Of a stretch of 64,000 nucleotides of DNA, positions 43,448-52,781 are shown in pieces. The position numbers and the translations under genes were made by a program. The DNA is from Streptomyces sp. NRRL B-3428 (GTDB lineage Bacteria; Actinomycetota; Actinomycetes; Streptomycetales; Streptomycetaceae), in the NCBI GenBank assembly GCA_000721375.1, contig JOGW01000006.1, positions 1-64,000 on the forward strand. Direction: 5' to 3'. Below the pieces are notes generated by a model. The model was not told the origin of the DNA and did no database searches. It saw only the letters and a list, made by a program, of their open reading frames with translations. The stretch's first letter is position 1. Each line of letters starts with the position of its first letter.

Positions 43448-45697
43448 CTACGCGAGCAGACCCGGAATCGTCGCCTCGTGCGCCTCGCGCAGCTCGCTCA
43501 GCTCAAGGCTGAACTCGCCCTGCAGCTCGACCGCAGCCCCGTCGATCACACCGATCCGCGTCGCCGGCAGACCCCGCGCACCGCACATGTCGGTGAAGCG
43601 GAGCTCCTCGCTGCGCGGGACGGCGACGACCGCGCGGCCCGCCGACTCGGAGAAGAGGAAGGTGAACGCGTCCAGACCGTCGGGGACGACGAGGCGCGCA
43701 CCACGACCGCCGCGGAGGCAGGACTCGGTGACCGCCTGGATGACGCCGCCGTCGGACAGGTCGTGCGCGGCGTCGATCATGCCGTCGCGCGAACCCGAGA
43801 TCAGGATCTCGCCGAGCAGCTTCTCGCGCGCCAGGTCCACGACCGGCGGCAGACCGCCGAGGTGGTCGTGCACGACCTGCGACCAGGCCGAACCGCCGAA
43901 CTCCTCGCGGGTCTCGCCCAGGAGGTAGATCAGCTGCCCTTCCTCGGAGAAGGCGATCGGCGTACGGCGCGTGACGTCGTCGATCACACCGAGGACGGCG
44001 ACGACCGGCGTCGGGTGGATCGCCGTGTCACCGGTCTGGTTGTAGAGCGAGACGTTGCCACCGGTCACCGGGGTGCCCAGCTCCAGGCAGCCGTCCGCGA
44101 GACCACGGGTGGCCTCGGCGAACTGCCACATGACCGCCGGGTCCTCGGGCGAACCGAAGTTGAGGCAGTTGGAGATCGCGAGCGGCTTGGCGCCGGAGGC
44201 GGCGACATTGCGGTACGACTCGGCGAGCGCGAGCTGGGCGCCCGCGTACGGGTCGAGCTTCGCGTACCGGCCGTTGCCGTCCGTCGCCACGGCCACGCCG
44301 AGGTTGGTCTCCTCGTCGATACGGACCATGCCGGAGTCCTCGGGCTGGGCGAGGATCGTGTTGCCCTGCACGAAGCGGTCGTACTGGTCCGTGATCCAGG
44401 ACTTGGAGGCCTGGTTCGGCGAGGCGACGAGCTTGAGGACCTGCTCGCGCAGCTCGTCCGAATTCGCCGGTCGCGCCAGCTTGTTCGCGTCGTCCGCCTG
44501 CAGCGCGTCCTGCCAGGACGGACGCTCGTACGGCCGGTGGTAGACCGGGCCCTCGTGGGCGACGGTCCGCGGCGGTACGTCCACGATCTGCTCGCCGTGC
44601 CAGAAGATCTCCAGCTGCGAGCCCTCGGTGACCTCACCGATGACCGTGGCGATGACGTCCCACTTCTCGCAGATCTCCAGGAAGCGGTCGACCTTGCCGG
44701 GCTCGACGATCGCGCACATGCGCTCCTGCGACTCGCTCATGAGGATCTCCTCAGGAGAGAGCGTGGCGTCGCGCAGGTGCACGCGGTCCAGCTCGACGCG
44801 CATACCGCCCGAGCCGGCGCTCGCGAGCTCGCTCGTCGCACACGACAGACCCGCGCCGCCGAGGTCCTGGATACCGTCCACGAGGTTCTCGCGGAAGATC
44901 TCCAGGGTGCACTCGATGAGCAGCTTCTCCTGGAACGGGTCGCCGACCTGGACGGCCGGACGCCGCGAGGGGCCGGTCGAGTCGAAGGTCTCCGAAGCCA
45001 GCACGGAGACGCCGCCGATGCCGTCGCCACCGGTGCGGGCGCCGTACAGGATGACCTTGTTGCCGGTGCCGGAGGCCTTCGCGAGGTGGATGTCCTCGTG
45101 CTTCATGACACCCACGCACAGCGCGTTGACCAGCGGGTTGCCCTGGTAGCAGGAGTCGAAGACGACCTCGCCGCCGATGTTCGGCAGACCCAGGCAGTTG
45201 CCGTAGCCACCGATGCCCGCGACCACGCCCGGCAGGACGCGCTTGGTGTCGGGGTGGTCCGCGGCGCCGAAACGCAGCGGGTCCATCACGGCCACCGGCC
45301 GCGCGCCCATCGCGAGGATGTCGCGCACGATGCCGCCGACGCCGGTCGCGGCGCCCTGGTACGGCTCGATGTAGGAGGGGTGGTTGTGCGACTCGACCTT
45401 GAAGGTGACCGCGTAGCCCTGGCCGACGTCGACGACGCCCGCGTTCTCGCCGATGCCGACGAGCAGCGCGTCGGACTCGGGGGCCTTCTCGCCGAACTGC
45501 TTCAGATGGACCTTGCTGCTCTTGTACGAGCAGTGCTCGGACCACATGACCGAGTACATGGCGAGCTCGGCGCCGGTGGGACGGCGGCCGAGGATCTCGC
45601 GGATCCGGGCGTACTCGTCCTCCTTGAGGCCGAGTTCCTTCCAGGGCTGGGAGACGTCGGGGGTCCCGGCCGCGTGCTTGACCGTGTCCAGAGTCAT
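43448..45697 (-). CDS. purL: Phosphoribosylformylglycinamidine synthase subunit PurL
   Basis: A 749-residue small-type PurL, which with PurQ and PurS converts FGAR to FGAM using ATP and glutamine-derived ammonia. Visible landmarks are [37 protein letters not shown], the IGGYGNCLG and [11 protein letters not shown] segments, and [13 protein letters not shown]. The ATG overlaps the purQ stop by one base (TGATG), so the three subunit genes are translationally coupled in the order purS-purQ-purL. Confidence 0.97.
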   Translation of the reverse strand: MTLDTVKHAAGTPDVSQPWKELGLKEDEYARIREILGRRPTGAELAMYSVMWSEHCSYKSSKVHLKQFGEKAPESDALLVGIGENAGVVDVGQGYAVTFKVESHNHPSYIEPYQGAATGVGGIVRDILAMGARPVAVMDPLRFGAADHPDTKRVLPGVVAGIGGYGNCLGLPNIGGEVVFDSCYQGNPLVNALCVGVMKHEDIHLAKASGTGNKVILYGARTGGDGIGGVSVLASETFDSTGPSRRPAVQVGDPFQEKLLIECTLEIFRENLVDGIQDLGGAGLSCATSELASAGSGGMRVELDRVHLRDATLSPEEILMSESQERMCAIVEPGKVDRFLEICEKWDVIATVIGEVTEGSQLEIFWHGEQIVDVPPRTVAHEGPVYHRPYERPSWQDALQADDANKLARPANSDELREQVLKLVASPNQASKSWITDQYDRFVQGNTILAQPEDSGMVRIDEETNLGVAVATDGNGRYAKLDPYAGAQLALAESYRNVAASGAKPLAISNCLNFGSPEDPAVMWQFAEATRGLADGCLELGTPVTGGNVSLYNQTGDTAIHPTPVVAVLGVIDDVTRRTPIAFSEEGQLIYLLGETREEFGGSAWSQVVHDHLGGLPPVVDLAREKLLGEILISGSRDGMIDAAHDLSDGGVIQAVTESCLRGGRGARLVVPDGLDAFTFLFSESAGRAVVAVPRSEELRFTDMCGARGLPATRIGVIDGAAVELQGEFSLELSELREAHEATIPGLLA

Positions 45698-46377
45698 CAG
45701 GCAGTGACCAGCTTCTTGAGGATCGAGGTGAAGAATCCGAGCCCGTCGGTACGGCCGGTGCCGACCAGCGGCTCGACAGCGTGCTCCGGGTGCGGCATGA
45801 GACCGACGACGTTGCCCGCCGCGTTGGTGATGCCGGCGATGTCGCGCAGCGAGCCGTTGGGGTTCATGTCCAGGTAGCGGAACGCCACCCGGCCCTCCGC
45901 CTCCAGCTCGTCGAGCGTGCGCTCGTCGGCGACGTAGCGCCCGTCCATGTTCTTGAGCGGAACCTGGATCTCTTCACCCTGCTCGTAGTCGGACGTCCAG
46001 GCCGTCGTCGCGTTCTCGACGCGCAGCTTCTGGTCGCGGCAGATGAAGTGCAGGTGGTTGTTGCGCAGCATCGCGCCGGGCAGCAGGTGCGCCTCGGTGA
46101 GGATCTGGAATCCGTTGCAGATACCGAGCACCGGCATACCGGCCTTGGCCTGCTCGATGACAGTCTCCATCACCGGCGAGAAACGGGAGATGGCCCCGGC
46201 CCGCAGATAGTCGCCGTAACTGAACCCGCCGGCGAGCACGACCGCGTCGACCTGCTTGAGGTCCTTGTCGCGGTGCCACAGCGAGACGGCCTCGGCGCCC
46301 GCGAGCCGTGCGGCGCGCAGCGCGTCCTGGTCGTCGAGCGTTCCGGGGAAGGTGACTACGCCGATACGAGCGGTCAC
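45697..46377 (-). CDS. purQ: FGAM synthase glutaminase subunit PurQ
   Basis: A 226-residue class I glutamine amidotransferase that releases ammonia for PurL. The nucleophile is in [14 protein letters not shown], the His/Glu pair in [10 protein letters not shown] near the C-terminus, and the N-terminal [21 protein letters not shown] is typical. The GTG start overlaps the purS stop (GTGA), indicating coupled translation. Confidence 0.96.
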   Translation of the reverse strand: MTARIGVVTFPGTLDDQDALRAARLAGAEAVSLWHRDKDLKQVDAVVLAGGFSYGDYLRAGAISRFSPVMETVIEQAKAGMPVLGICNGFQILTEAHLLPGAMLRNNHLHFICRDQKLRVENATTAWTSDYEQGEEIQVPLKNMDGRYVADERTLDELEAEGRVAFRYLDMNPNGSLRDIAGITNAAGNVVGLMPHPEHAVEPLVGTGRTDGLGFFTSILKKLVTA

Positions 46378-46655
46378 TTGGACTCTCCCGCGACCGCCGC
46401 GCCCTCTTCGGACTCTTCGACCTTCACGACGAAGTCCTCGATCACGGTGTTGGCGAGGAAGGTCTCCGCCATTTCGTGGATACGGGCGAGGGCCGACTCG
46501 TCGACGGGTCCGTCGACCTCGAGTTCGAAACGCTTGCCCTGACGTACGTCCGCGATCCCCTCGAATCCGAGGCGCGGCAGTGCACGCTGCACGGCCTGTC
46601 CCTGCGGGTCGAGGATCTCCGGCTTGAGCATGACGTCGACTACGACGCGTGCCAC
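46374..46655 (-). CDS. purS: FGAM synthase subunit PurS
   Basis: A 93-residue protein that bridges PurL and PurQ. It begins [22 protein letters not shown] and contains the conserved [16 protein letters not shown] segment. The GTG at 46655 has a CGGGAG ribosome site upstream; the longer open frame is not supported. First gene of the purS-Q-L operon. Confidence 0.95.
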   Translation of the reverse strand: MARVVVDVMLKPEILDPQGQAVQRALPRLGFEGIADVRQGKRFELEVDGPVDESALARIHEMAETFLANTVIEDFVVKVEESEEGAAVAGESK

Positions 46656-47092
46656 TGGCACTCCCGGTGTGTGGTGCTGAGCTGGTGCTTCAGCGGCGGT
46701 GCTGAGCAGCTGGCTGCAGCACGATGCTGAGCTGGTTCGTTCAGCGTATCCGACGTAAATTTCTACCCGCGTAGACTCGTATGTTCCTACGTGATGGCGC
46801 TCACTTTCCCCTGGTCCGCGAGCAATCAGCAGGGAAAATTCCGGGAAACCCTGCAAGAAACCAGGCGCTTCCGGATTGCGCTCGGACACGCGGAGAGATT
46901 TAGTCGGTCTTCCCAATGCAATGCCGGGCACTGTACAAAGGATTCGTCGGCGGATTCGCGGGCAAAAAGGCAATAGCCGGACGATAGGCCGATAATGGCC
47001 GAACCGCCGGGCCGGGCCGGTGCGCTGAACTATCGGAAGCGCATGTCGGACCGGCACTGAAGCGGTGATTCCGCAGGAAAGGACCGATATTC
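46656..47092. other. Divergent purS/lsrL regulatory region
   Basis: This 437-base gap separates leftward purS and rightward lsrL. Its composition is clearly more AT-rich than the surroundings, with segments such as GGAAAATTCC, AGAGATTTAG and CAAAAAGGCAATAG between 46745 and 46985. That fits a target of Lsr2-type proteins and possible autoregulation. A TAGAAATTT stretch on the minus strand near 46765 may belong to the purS promoter. No gene was found. Confidence 0.4.
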
Positions 47093-47428
47093 GTGGCGCA
47101 GCGTGTCGTAGTCACTCTGTTTGACGACATCGACGGCTCGGAAGCGGCGGAAACGGTCGCGTTCGGTCTCGACGGCAAGTCGTACGAGATCGATCTCAAT
47201 CAAGCCAATGCCAAGAAACTGCGCAAGGCGCTCGCGCCCTTCCTGGAGGCCGGCCGCAAGCAGGCCGCGGCGGGACGCGCGGCGAAGGCCGGCAAGACCG
47301 TGAAGCACACGGCGGTCGCGGCGGACCCGGCGGCGGTCCGGGCCTGGGCCCGGTCCAACAAGATGGACGTGCCGGCCCGCGGACGGATCCCCAAGAAGGT
47401 CTACGAGGCGTTCGAAGCCGCCAACTGA
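47093..47428 (+). CDS. lsrL: Lsr2-family nucleoid-associated protein (LsrL type)
   Basis: A 111-residue Lsr2 homologue. The N-terminal dimerisation domain (MAQRVVVTLFDDIDGSEAAETVAFGLDGKSYEIDL, residues 1-60) and the C-terminal DNA-binding domain with the R-G-R motif (VPARGRIPKKVYEAF, about residues 95-108) are complete. Lsr2 proteins bridge AT-rich DNA and silence foreign or specialised-metabolism genes. Position next to purS matches the second paralogue of S. coelicolor (LsrL), from memory. The GTG at 47093 has GGAAAGGA upstream. Confidence 0.9.
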   Translation: MAQRVVVTLFDDIDGSEAAETVAFGLDGKSYEIDLNQANAKKLRKALAPFLEAGRKQAAAGRAAKAGKTVKHTAVAADPAAVRAWARSNKMDVPARGRIPKKVYEAFEAAN

Positions 47429-47581
47429 GGCGATGCGGCCCCGGCCCGGCTGCCGACCGAGGCGGCCGGGTCACGGGCCCAGCAGGCCGCCCACGTAACC
47501 GACTTGCATTGCACCCCCGCAGGTCGGCTAGAGTCTGAAGCGCGCCGCGGGGCCCGGGAGACCGGAAACCACGGGGAACGC

Positions 47582-47653
47582 GCGGGTGTAGTTCAGTAGC
47601 AGAACACCCCCCTTCCAGGGGGGAGGCGCAGTGTGCAATTCCTGTCACCCGCT
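47582..47653 (+). tRNA. tRNA-Gly (TCC)
   Basis: A 72-base cloverleaf with acceptor GCGGGTG pairing with CACCCGC and anticodon TCC in the CTTCCAG loop flanked by a C/G-only stem. Confidence 0.93.
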
Positions 47654-47733
47654 CTGATGCAAGGCTCGGACCACTCCTGTGGATCAGGTAGTCTTGTATC
47701 AGCGCCGCCCGGTGAGAGCCGGTCGGATGCTGT

Positions 47734-47806
47734 GCGAACGTAGCTCAGTTGGTAGAGCGCAACCTTGCCAAGGTTGAGGTCGCGAGTTCGAACCTCGTCG
47801 TTCGCT
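47734..47806 (+). tRNA. tRNA-Gly (GCC), copy 1
   Basis: A 73-base cloverleaf with acceptor GCGAACG pairing with CGTTCGC and anticodon GCC. Identical to the gene at 51668-51740. Confidence 0.95.
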
Positions 47807-47812
47807 CCATAT

Positions 47813-47842
47813 CGAAGGCCCCCGAGAAATCGGGGGCCTTCG
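47813..47842 (+). terminator. Terminator of tRNA-Gly pair
   Basis: A 13-bp perfect inverted repeat with a four-base loop, seven bases after the tRNA. Confidence 0.75.
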
Positions 47843-47860
47843 TCGTATGCGGGATCACTT

Positions 47861-47896
47861 ATGACAGGTGTCATGCGCGCCCATGAGAGGTGTCAT
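47861..47896 (+). promoter_or_regulatory. Twin palindromic operator of the ABC/two-component operon
   Basis: ATGACAGGTGTCAT (47861-47874) is a perfect 14-bp palindrome; ATGAGAGGTGTCAT (47883-47896) is the same with one change. Their centres are 22 bp apart, two helical turns, and the second ends 57 bases before the ATG of the transporter ATPase. The layout is that of a dimeric NarL/LuxR response regulator, most simply the one encoded at 51002-51631. Confidence 0.65.
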
Positions 47897-47953
47897 CCCA
47901 GCTCGTGACGGCCCGCACTCCCCACCGCCTTTGATCGCGGGGAGGATCGGATC

Positions 47954-48922
47954 ATGAACACCACCGAAGAGAACGTGATCGACGTCACCGATCTGCGGCG
48001 CGTCTACGCCGGAGGCTTCGAGGCGGTACGGGGGATCTCTTTCAGCGTGGGCAAGGGCGAGCTCTTCGCTCTGCTCGGCACCAATGGCGCGGGCAAGACG
48101 TCCACCGTCGAACTGCTCGAAGGACTCGCCCGGCCGGCCGCGGGCCGCGTGCGGATCCTCGGCCACGACCCGTACACCGAGCGCACCGCCGTCCGTCCGC
48201 GGATCGGCGTGATGCTGCAGGAGGGCGGGTTCCCCGCGGAGTTGACGGTCGCCGAGACCGTACGGATGTGGGCGGGCAGCACGAGTGGGGCGCGGCCGGT
48301 CGGCGAGGCCCTGGAACTCGTCGGGCTGAGCAAGCGGGCGGGCGTACGGGTGAAGCAGTTGTCCGGGGGTGAGAAGCGGCGCCTCGACCTGGCGCTCGCG
48401 CTCCTCGGGCGGCCCGAGGTGCTGTTCCTGGACGAGCCGACCACCGGTCTGGACGCCGAAGGGCGGGCCGAGACCTGGGAGTTGGTGCGCGGGCTCCGCG
48501 ACACGGGGACCACGGTGCTGCTGACCACGCACTACCTGGAGGAGGCCGAATCGCTGGCCGAGCGGCTCGCGATTCTGCACGAGGGGCGGATCGCGGCGAC
48601 CGGTACGCCCGCCGAGGTGACGGCGGCCCAGCCTTCACGGATCTCGTTCGAACTGCCCGAGGGCTACTTCGTAGGCGATCTGCCGCCGCTCGCCGGACTC
48701 GGGGTGAACGGGCACGAGCTGTCCGGACGGACGGTGAAGCTGCGCACCCATGAGCTGCAACGGGCCGCGACCGGGCTGCTGTTGTGGGCCCAGGAGGTCG
48801 GTGTCCAGCTGCGCGGACTCGATGTCCGCTCGGCCTCGCTCGAAGAGGCCTTCCTGCAGATCGCACGTGAGGTACGGGAGGGCTCGGACCAGCCCGTACG
48901 GACGAAGGAGACCGTGGCATGA
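47954..48922 (+). CDS. ABC transporter ATP-binding protein
   Basis: A 322-residue ABC-2-type (drug-resistance-like) ATPase. Walker A GTNGAGKTS, signature LSGGEKRR, Walker B VLFLDEPTTG and the switch His in TTHYLEEAE are all present in the first 220 residues, followed by a C-terminal extension typical of drug exporters. GGAGG lies 8 bases before the ATG. Its stop overlaps the permease start (ATGA). It forms an operon with a permease, histidine kinase and response regulator, the usual layout for antibiotic or membrane-stress sensing. Confidence 0.92.
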   Translation: MNTTEENVIDVTDLRRVYAGGFEAVRGISFSVGKGELFALLGTNGAGKTSTVELLEGLARPAAGRVRILGHDPYTERTAVRPRIGVMLQEGGFPAELTVAETVRMWAGSTSGARPVGEALELVGLSKRAGVRVKQLSGGEKRRLDLALALLGRPEVLFLDEPTTGLDAEGRAETWELVRGLRDTGTTVLLTTHYLEEAESLAERLAILHEGRIAATGTPAEVTAAQPSRISFELPEGYFVGDLPPLAGLGVNGHELSGRTVKLRTHELQRAATGLLLWAQEVGVQLRGLDVRSASLEEAFLQIAREVREGSDQPVRTKETVA

Positions 48923-49695
48923 GCACCGCACTCACCACTCCGGCCGGCCGGCTCGCCTCCCTGAGCCGGGCCGAACTGACCCTGCTCGGGCGCAACAAGA
49001 GCGTTCTGGTGACCGCGCTCGTGATCCCGCTGATCCTTCCGTTCAGCGTGCAGGCCACCCTCAAGGACTCGATGCTCGAAGGCACCGGAGTGAAGATCGG
49101 CGAGGTGATCCTCACCGCCGCGGTCGGCTTCGCACTGCTCTTCGCCGTCTACAACGCGCTGTCGACCGTCTTCGTCGTACGCCGTGAGGAACTGGTCTTC
49201 AAGCGGCTGCGCACCGGCGAGCTGCGCGACCACGAGATCCTCGCCGGCGCCTCGCTGCCCTCGGTCCTGATCGGCCTGGCGCAGTGCGTGGTCGTCGCCG
49301 CGGGAGCGGCCGTACTGCTCGATCTCGGTGCGCCGGCCGCCGTGTGGTGGTCCGTGCTGGGTGTCGTGCTCGGGGTCGCGCTCTGCGTCACCCTGGCCGC
49401 GGCGACCGCCGGCATCAGCAAGACGCCGGAGAGCGCCCAGGTCATGGTGCTGCCGATGATGTTCGTGTCGATGATCGGCTCCGGCATGACCGTGCCGCTG
49501 GAGGTCTTCCCCGACAAGCTCGCCTCCGTCCTCGAACTGCTGCCGCTCTCCCCGGTGATGGCCCTGGTGCGCGGCGGCTGGACCGGCGAACTCTCCGCCT
49601 CCGAGGCGCTGAAGGCGCTGGTCGTGGCGGTGGCCTGGATCGTTGTGTCGGTGTTTGCTGTACGACGGTGGTTCCGCTGGGAACCGCGGCGCTGA
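48919..49695 (+). CDS. ABC-2-type transporter permease
   Basis: A 258-residue membrane protein with six helices: LVTALVIPLILPFSVQA, VGFALLFAVYNALSTVF, SVLIGLAQCVVVAAGAAVLL, WWSVLGVVLGVALCVTLAAA, MVLPMMFVSMIGSGMTVPL and a last one near LVVAVAWIVVSVFAV. The conserved ABC-2 segment with Pro before the fifth helix (KTPESAQVMVLPM) is seen. It starts within the ATPase stop (ATGA overlap) and is the exporter channel for the ATPase. Confidence 0.9.
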   Translation: MSTALTTPAGRLASLSRAELTLLGRNKSVLVTALVIPLILPFSVQATLKDSMLEGTGVKIGEVILTAAVGFALLFAVYNALSTVFVVRREELVFKRLRTGELRDHEILAGASLPSVLIGLAQCVVVAAGAAVLLDLGAPAAVWWSVLGVVLGVALCVTLAAATAGISKTPESAQVMVLPMMFVSMIGSGMTVPLEVFPDKLASVLELLPLSPVMALVRGGWTGELSASEALKALVVAVAWIVVSVFAVRRWFRWEPRR

Positions 49696-49712
49696 ACGGG
49701 GAGAGCGACAAC

Positions 49713-51005
49713 GTGCTGGAGCGGTATCGACGGTGGCGCAGGCAGGTCTGGGACGAGCGCAGCCATGTGGAACGGATGGAGTTCCAGAGCCTGGTCGTCG
49801 TGCGGTTCATGGTCTGGTTCTTCTTCCTGGCCTGGCTCCTGATGCCGCTCGGCTCGGTCCTCGCGGACCCGTCAGGGGTCACGCTCGTGCTCGGCGCGCT
49901 GCTGCTGATCTGCGCGGCCGCCCAGTGCGTGCTCGCGTGGAAGCTGCTACCCCTCGCGTTCGACCAGTACCTGGGCCGCGGCACCGTACCGGTCCGGGGC
50001 TGGCTGCTCGCCGGTGCGCTCATGGTGGGCACGATCGCCCTCGACCTCGCGCTTGAGGCGTTCGGCGGGCTCGACGACGAGTTCACGGTCTTCGTTGCCC
50101 TCTTCGCGGTCATTCCGTACAGCGCCGAACGCTGCCTCACCCTGCCCCTGCGCACGTACCAGCAGTGGAGTGTGGCCGCCGCCGTGGTGGTGCCCGGCGC
50201 GTTCGCCCTCGTCGGCGTACGCGACATGACCCTGCTCGGCTACGGCCTGGGGGTCTACGGCGGGGCCATGATCTGTCTGGCCAGCATCCGCTGCTCCGCC
50301 TGGAGCCTCGGGGTGATGTGGCAGGCGGAGCGTGGCCGTGAGGCGCAGGCGCGGCTCGCGGTCGCCGAGGAGCGGCTGCGGTTCGGACGGGATCTGCATG
50401 ACGTGATGGGACGCAATCTGGCGGTGATCGCGCTGAAGAGCGAGCTCGCCGTGCAGCTGGCGCGGCGCGGGCGGCCCGAGGCCGTGGAGCAGATGATCGA
50501 GGTGCAGCGGATCGCTCAGGAGTCGCAGAAGGAAGTACGTGATGTCGTACGCGGATATCGCGAGGCCAGCCTCGGCTCCGAACTCGCCGGTGCGCAGGCC
50601 GTGTTGACCGCGGCCGGTATCGACTGCCGGGTGACCGGCGCCGAGGCGGCGGACGAACTGCCCACGGCCGTGCACGCGGCGCTGGGCTGGGTGGTGCGCG
50701 AGGCGGCCACCAACGTGCTGCGGCACGGGGATGCGAGCCGGTGCTCGGTGGCGCTGCGGGTGGCTGAGGGGCGGGCCGTGCTGAGGGTGGAGAACGACGG
50801 GGTGGGGGACGAGGGCTCGGACGGCTCCGAGCAGAGCGGCTCCGGGCTCGTGGGACTGCGGGAGCGGCTCGCGGTGGTCGGTGGGTGGCTCGAGGCGGGG
50901 CCGGTCGAGGGCGGAGTGTTCCGGCTCGTCGCCGAGGTGCCGGTGGGTGTGGGCGGGAGAGCTGAGCCCACTGCCCGTACGAACGAGAACGAGGTCGCAC
51001 GATGA
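49713..51005 (+). CDS. NarL-type sensor histidine kinase
   Basis: A 430-residue kinase with five to six membrane helices in the first 190 residues, a short coiled coil, the dimerisation/phosphoacceptor segment with His229 in RDLHDVMGRNLAVIALKSELA (HisKA_3 type), and an ATPase domain with the AATNVLRHG and SGLVGLRERL boxes. The GTG at 49713 follows GGGGAG. There is almost no extracellular loop, so it probably senses within the membrane (DesK/LiaS style). It overlaps the response regulator start by four bases. Confidence 0.9.
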   Translation: MLERYRRWRRQVWDERSHVERMEFQSLVVVRFMVWFFFLAWLLMPLGSVLADPSGVTLVLGALLLICAAAQCVLAWKLLPLAFDQYLGRGTVPVRGWLLAGALMVGTIALDLALEAFGGLDDEFTVFVALFAVIPYSAERCLTLPLRTYQQWSVAAAVVVPGAFALVGVRDMTLLGYGLGVYGGAMICLASIRCSAWSLGVMWQAERGREAQARLAVAEERLRFGRDLHDVMGRNLAVIALKSELAVQLARRGRPEAVEQMIEVQRIAQESQKEVRDVVRGYREASLGSELAGAQAVLTAAGIDCRVTGAEAADELPTAVHAALGWVVREAATNVLRHGDASRCSVALRVAEGRAVLRVENDGVGDEGSDGSEQSGSGLVGLRERLAVVGGWLEAGPVEGGVFRLVAEVPVGVGGRAEPTARTNENEVAR

Positions 51006-51631
51006 GTGAGTCGCAGACGGCACAGCCCTTGAGAGTCCTGCTCGCCGACGACGAGCATCTGATCCGCGGGGCGCTGGCCGCGCTGCTCGCCCTTGAGGAC
51101 GATCTGACCGTCGTCGCCGAGGCCGCGTCCGGGCCGGAGGCCCTGGCGATGGCGCTCGCGCACCGGCCGGATGTCGCCGTGCTCGATCTGCAGATGCCCG
51201 GGGCGGACGGTGTGAGCGTGGCCACATCGCTGCGGCGTGAACTGCCCTCGTGCCGGACCATGATCGTGACGAGTCATGGCCGGCCCGGACATCTGAAGCG
51301 GGCGCTCGAGGCGGGTGTGCGGGGGTTCGTACCGAAGACCGTCAGCGCGCAGCGGCTCGCGGAGATCATCCGTACCGTGCAGGCCGGGAACCGTTATGTG
51401 GACCCGGAGTTGGCGGCCGACGCGATCGCCTCGGGGGACTCGCCGCTGACGGCCCGGGAGGCGGAAGTGCTCGAGCTGGCGGCGGACGGTGCGCCCGTTG
51501 CGGAGATCGCCGCGCGGGCCGCGCTGTCGCCCGGCACCGTACGGAACTATCTGTCCTCGGCCGTCTCGAAGCTCGGGGTCGAGAACCGGCATGCGGCGGT
51601 GCGTCTCGCGCGGGAGCGGGGTTGGGTATAG
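51002..51631 (+). CDS. LuxR/NarL-family response regulator
   Basis: A 209-residue protein: receiver domain with acidic pocket Asp16-Asp17 and phosphoacceptor Asp62 in VAVLDLQMPG, the switch Thr and Lys at VTSHG and PKTVS, then a LuxR helix-turn-helix (LTAREAEVLELAADGAPVAEIAARAALSPGTVRNYLSSAVSKLG). It is the partner of the preceding kinase (ATGA overlap) and probably binds the twin palindromes upstream of the ATPase gene. Confidence 0.93.
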   Translation: MSESQTAQPLRVLLADDEHLIRGALAALLALEDDLTVVAEAASGPEALAMALAHRPDVAVLDLQMPGADGVSVATSLRRELPSCRTMIVTSHGRPGHLKRALEAGVRGFVPKTVSAQRLAEIIRTVQAGNRYVDPELAADAIASGDSPLTAREAEVLELAADGAPVAEIAARAALSPGTVRNYLSSAVSKLGVENRHAAVRLARERGWV

Positions 51632-51667
51632 TGGGCTGCGCACTACGGCGAAAGCACGCGGTGCGAT

Positions 51668-51740
51668 GCGAACGTAGCTCAGTTGGTAGAGCGCAACCTT
51701 GCCAAGGTTGAGGTCGCGAGTTCGAACCTCGTCGTTCGCT
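51668..51740 (+). tRNA. tRNA-Gly (GCC), copy 2
   Basis: A 73-base cloverleaf identical to the gene at 47734-47806, same orientation, 3.9 kb further on. Confidence 0.95.
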
Positions 51741-51747
51741 CCACGTC

Positions 51748-51777
51748 AAAGGCCCCCGGTTTTCACCGGGGGCCTTT
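51748..51777. terminator. Bidirectional terminator, tRNA-Gly and purC
   Basis: A 13-bp perfect inverted repeat with a four-base loop between tRNA-Gly and the convergent purC stop, 13 bases away. AAA/TTT ends allow it to work on both strands. Confidence 0.7.
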
Positions 51778-51790
51778 CGCGTGGTCGGTG

Positions 51791-52696
51791 CTACCAGGAC
51801 GTACCCGTCAGGAGCTCGTACGCGTCGATGTAGCGCGAGCGCGTGCGCTCGACGATCTCGGCGGACAGCGGCGGGGGCGGGTTCTCGCCGTCGGGGCCCT
51901 GGCGGTCCCAGGCGGCCTCCGGGGACTTCAGCCAGTTGCGGATGATCTGCTTGTCGAAGGACGGCTGTGTCTGACCCGGCTGCCACTGGTCCGCCGGCCA
52001 GAAGCGGGACGAGTCCGGGGTGAGGACCTCGTCCGCGAGGACCAGCGTCTCGCCCTCGAAGCCGAACTCGAACTTGGTGTCCGCCAGGATGATGCCCCGG
52101 TCACGGGCGATGTCACGGGCCCGGCCGTAGACGGCGAGGGTCGTCTGGCGCAGCTGGGCGGCCGTCTCGGCGCCGACCTCGCGGGCGACCTCCTCGTACG
52201 ACACGTTCTCGTCGTGCTCGCCGACGGCGGCCTTCATCGCGGGCGTGAAGATCGGGGCGGGCAGCTCCGAGCCGTCGACCAGGCCCTCGGGCAGGGCGAG
52301 GCCGCAGACCGTACGGGACTCCTCGTATTCGAGGAGGCCGGAGCCGGTCAGATAGCCGCGTGCGACGCACTCCACCGGGACCATCGCCAGGGACTTGCAG
52401 ATGAGGACGCGGCCCGCCCAGTCCTCGGGCGCACCGGCCGGGACCTCGGTGGACAGGACGTGGTTGGGCACGAGGTCCGCGAGCTGGTCGAACCACCACA
52501 GGGACAGCTGCGTGAGGATGCGGCCCTTGTCGGGGATCTCCGTGGGCAGCACCCAGTCCATCGCGGAGGTGCGGTTGCTGGCGACCATCACGAGGTCGCC
52601 GGCTTCGTTCTGGTACAGGTCGCGCACCTTGCCGGTGTGCAGGTGGACCAGCCCCGGCACCTGGATCGGCTCGGGCTTTTCTACGAATCCGGGCAT
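51791..52696 (-). CDS. purC: SAICAR synthetase
   Basis: A 301-residue enzyme that joins aspartate to CAIR with ATP, step eight of purine synthesis (yeast Ade1-like long form). Landmarks: HLHTGKVRDLYQNE with the ATP-binding Lys, SNRTSAMDWVLPTEIPDKG, PVECVARGYLTGSG, and DTKFEFGFEGETLVLADEVLTPDSSRFW. The ATG at 52696 has GGGGAGGA upstream; the longer open frame is unsupported. Confidence 0.96.
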   Translation of the reverse strand: MPGFVEKPEPIQVPGLVHLHTGKVRDLYQNEAGDLVMVASNRTSAMDWVLPTEIPDKGRILTQLSLWWFDQLADLVPNHVLSTEVPAGAPEDWAGRVLICKSLAMVPVECVARGYLTGSGLLEYEESRTVCGLALPEGLVDGSELPAPIFTPAMKAAVGEHDENVSYEEVAREVGAETAAQLRQTTLAVYGRARDIARDRGIILADTKFEFGFEGETLVLADEVLTPDSSRFWPADQWQPGQTQPSFDKQIIRNWLKSPEAAWDRQGPDGENPPPPLSAEIVERTRSRYIDAYELLTGTSW

Positions 52697-52781
52697 GGTT
52701 CCTCCCCGTCGTTTCGGCCAGCGGTCCGATTCTCGCCTATCGCGGACGGTCCGCTGACCACGGGTTCCCCCGAGCGCGACT

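Noticed and set aside
43445..45877. Long plus-strand frame opposite purL
   Set aside because: Antisense shadow of purL with no ribosome site and composition typical of third-position GC bias.
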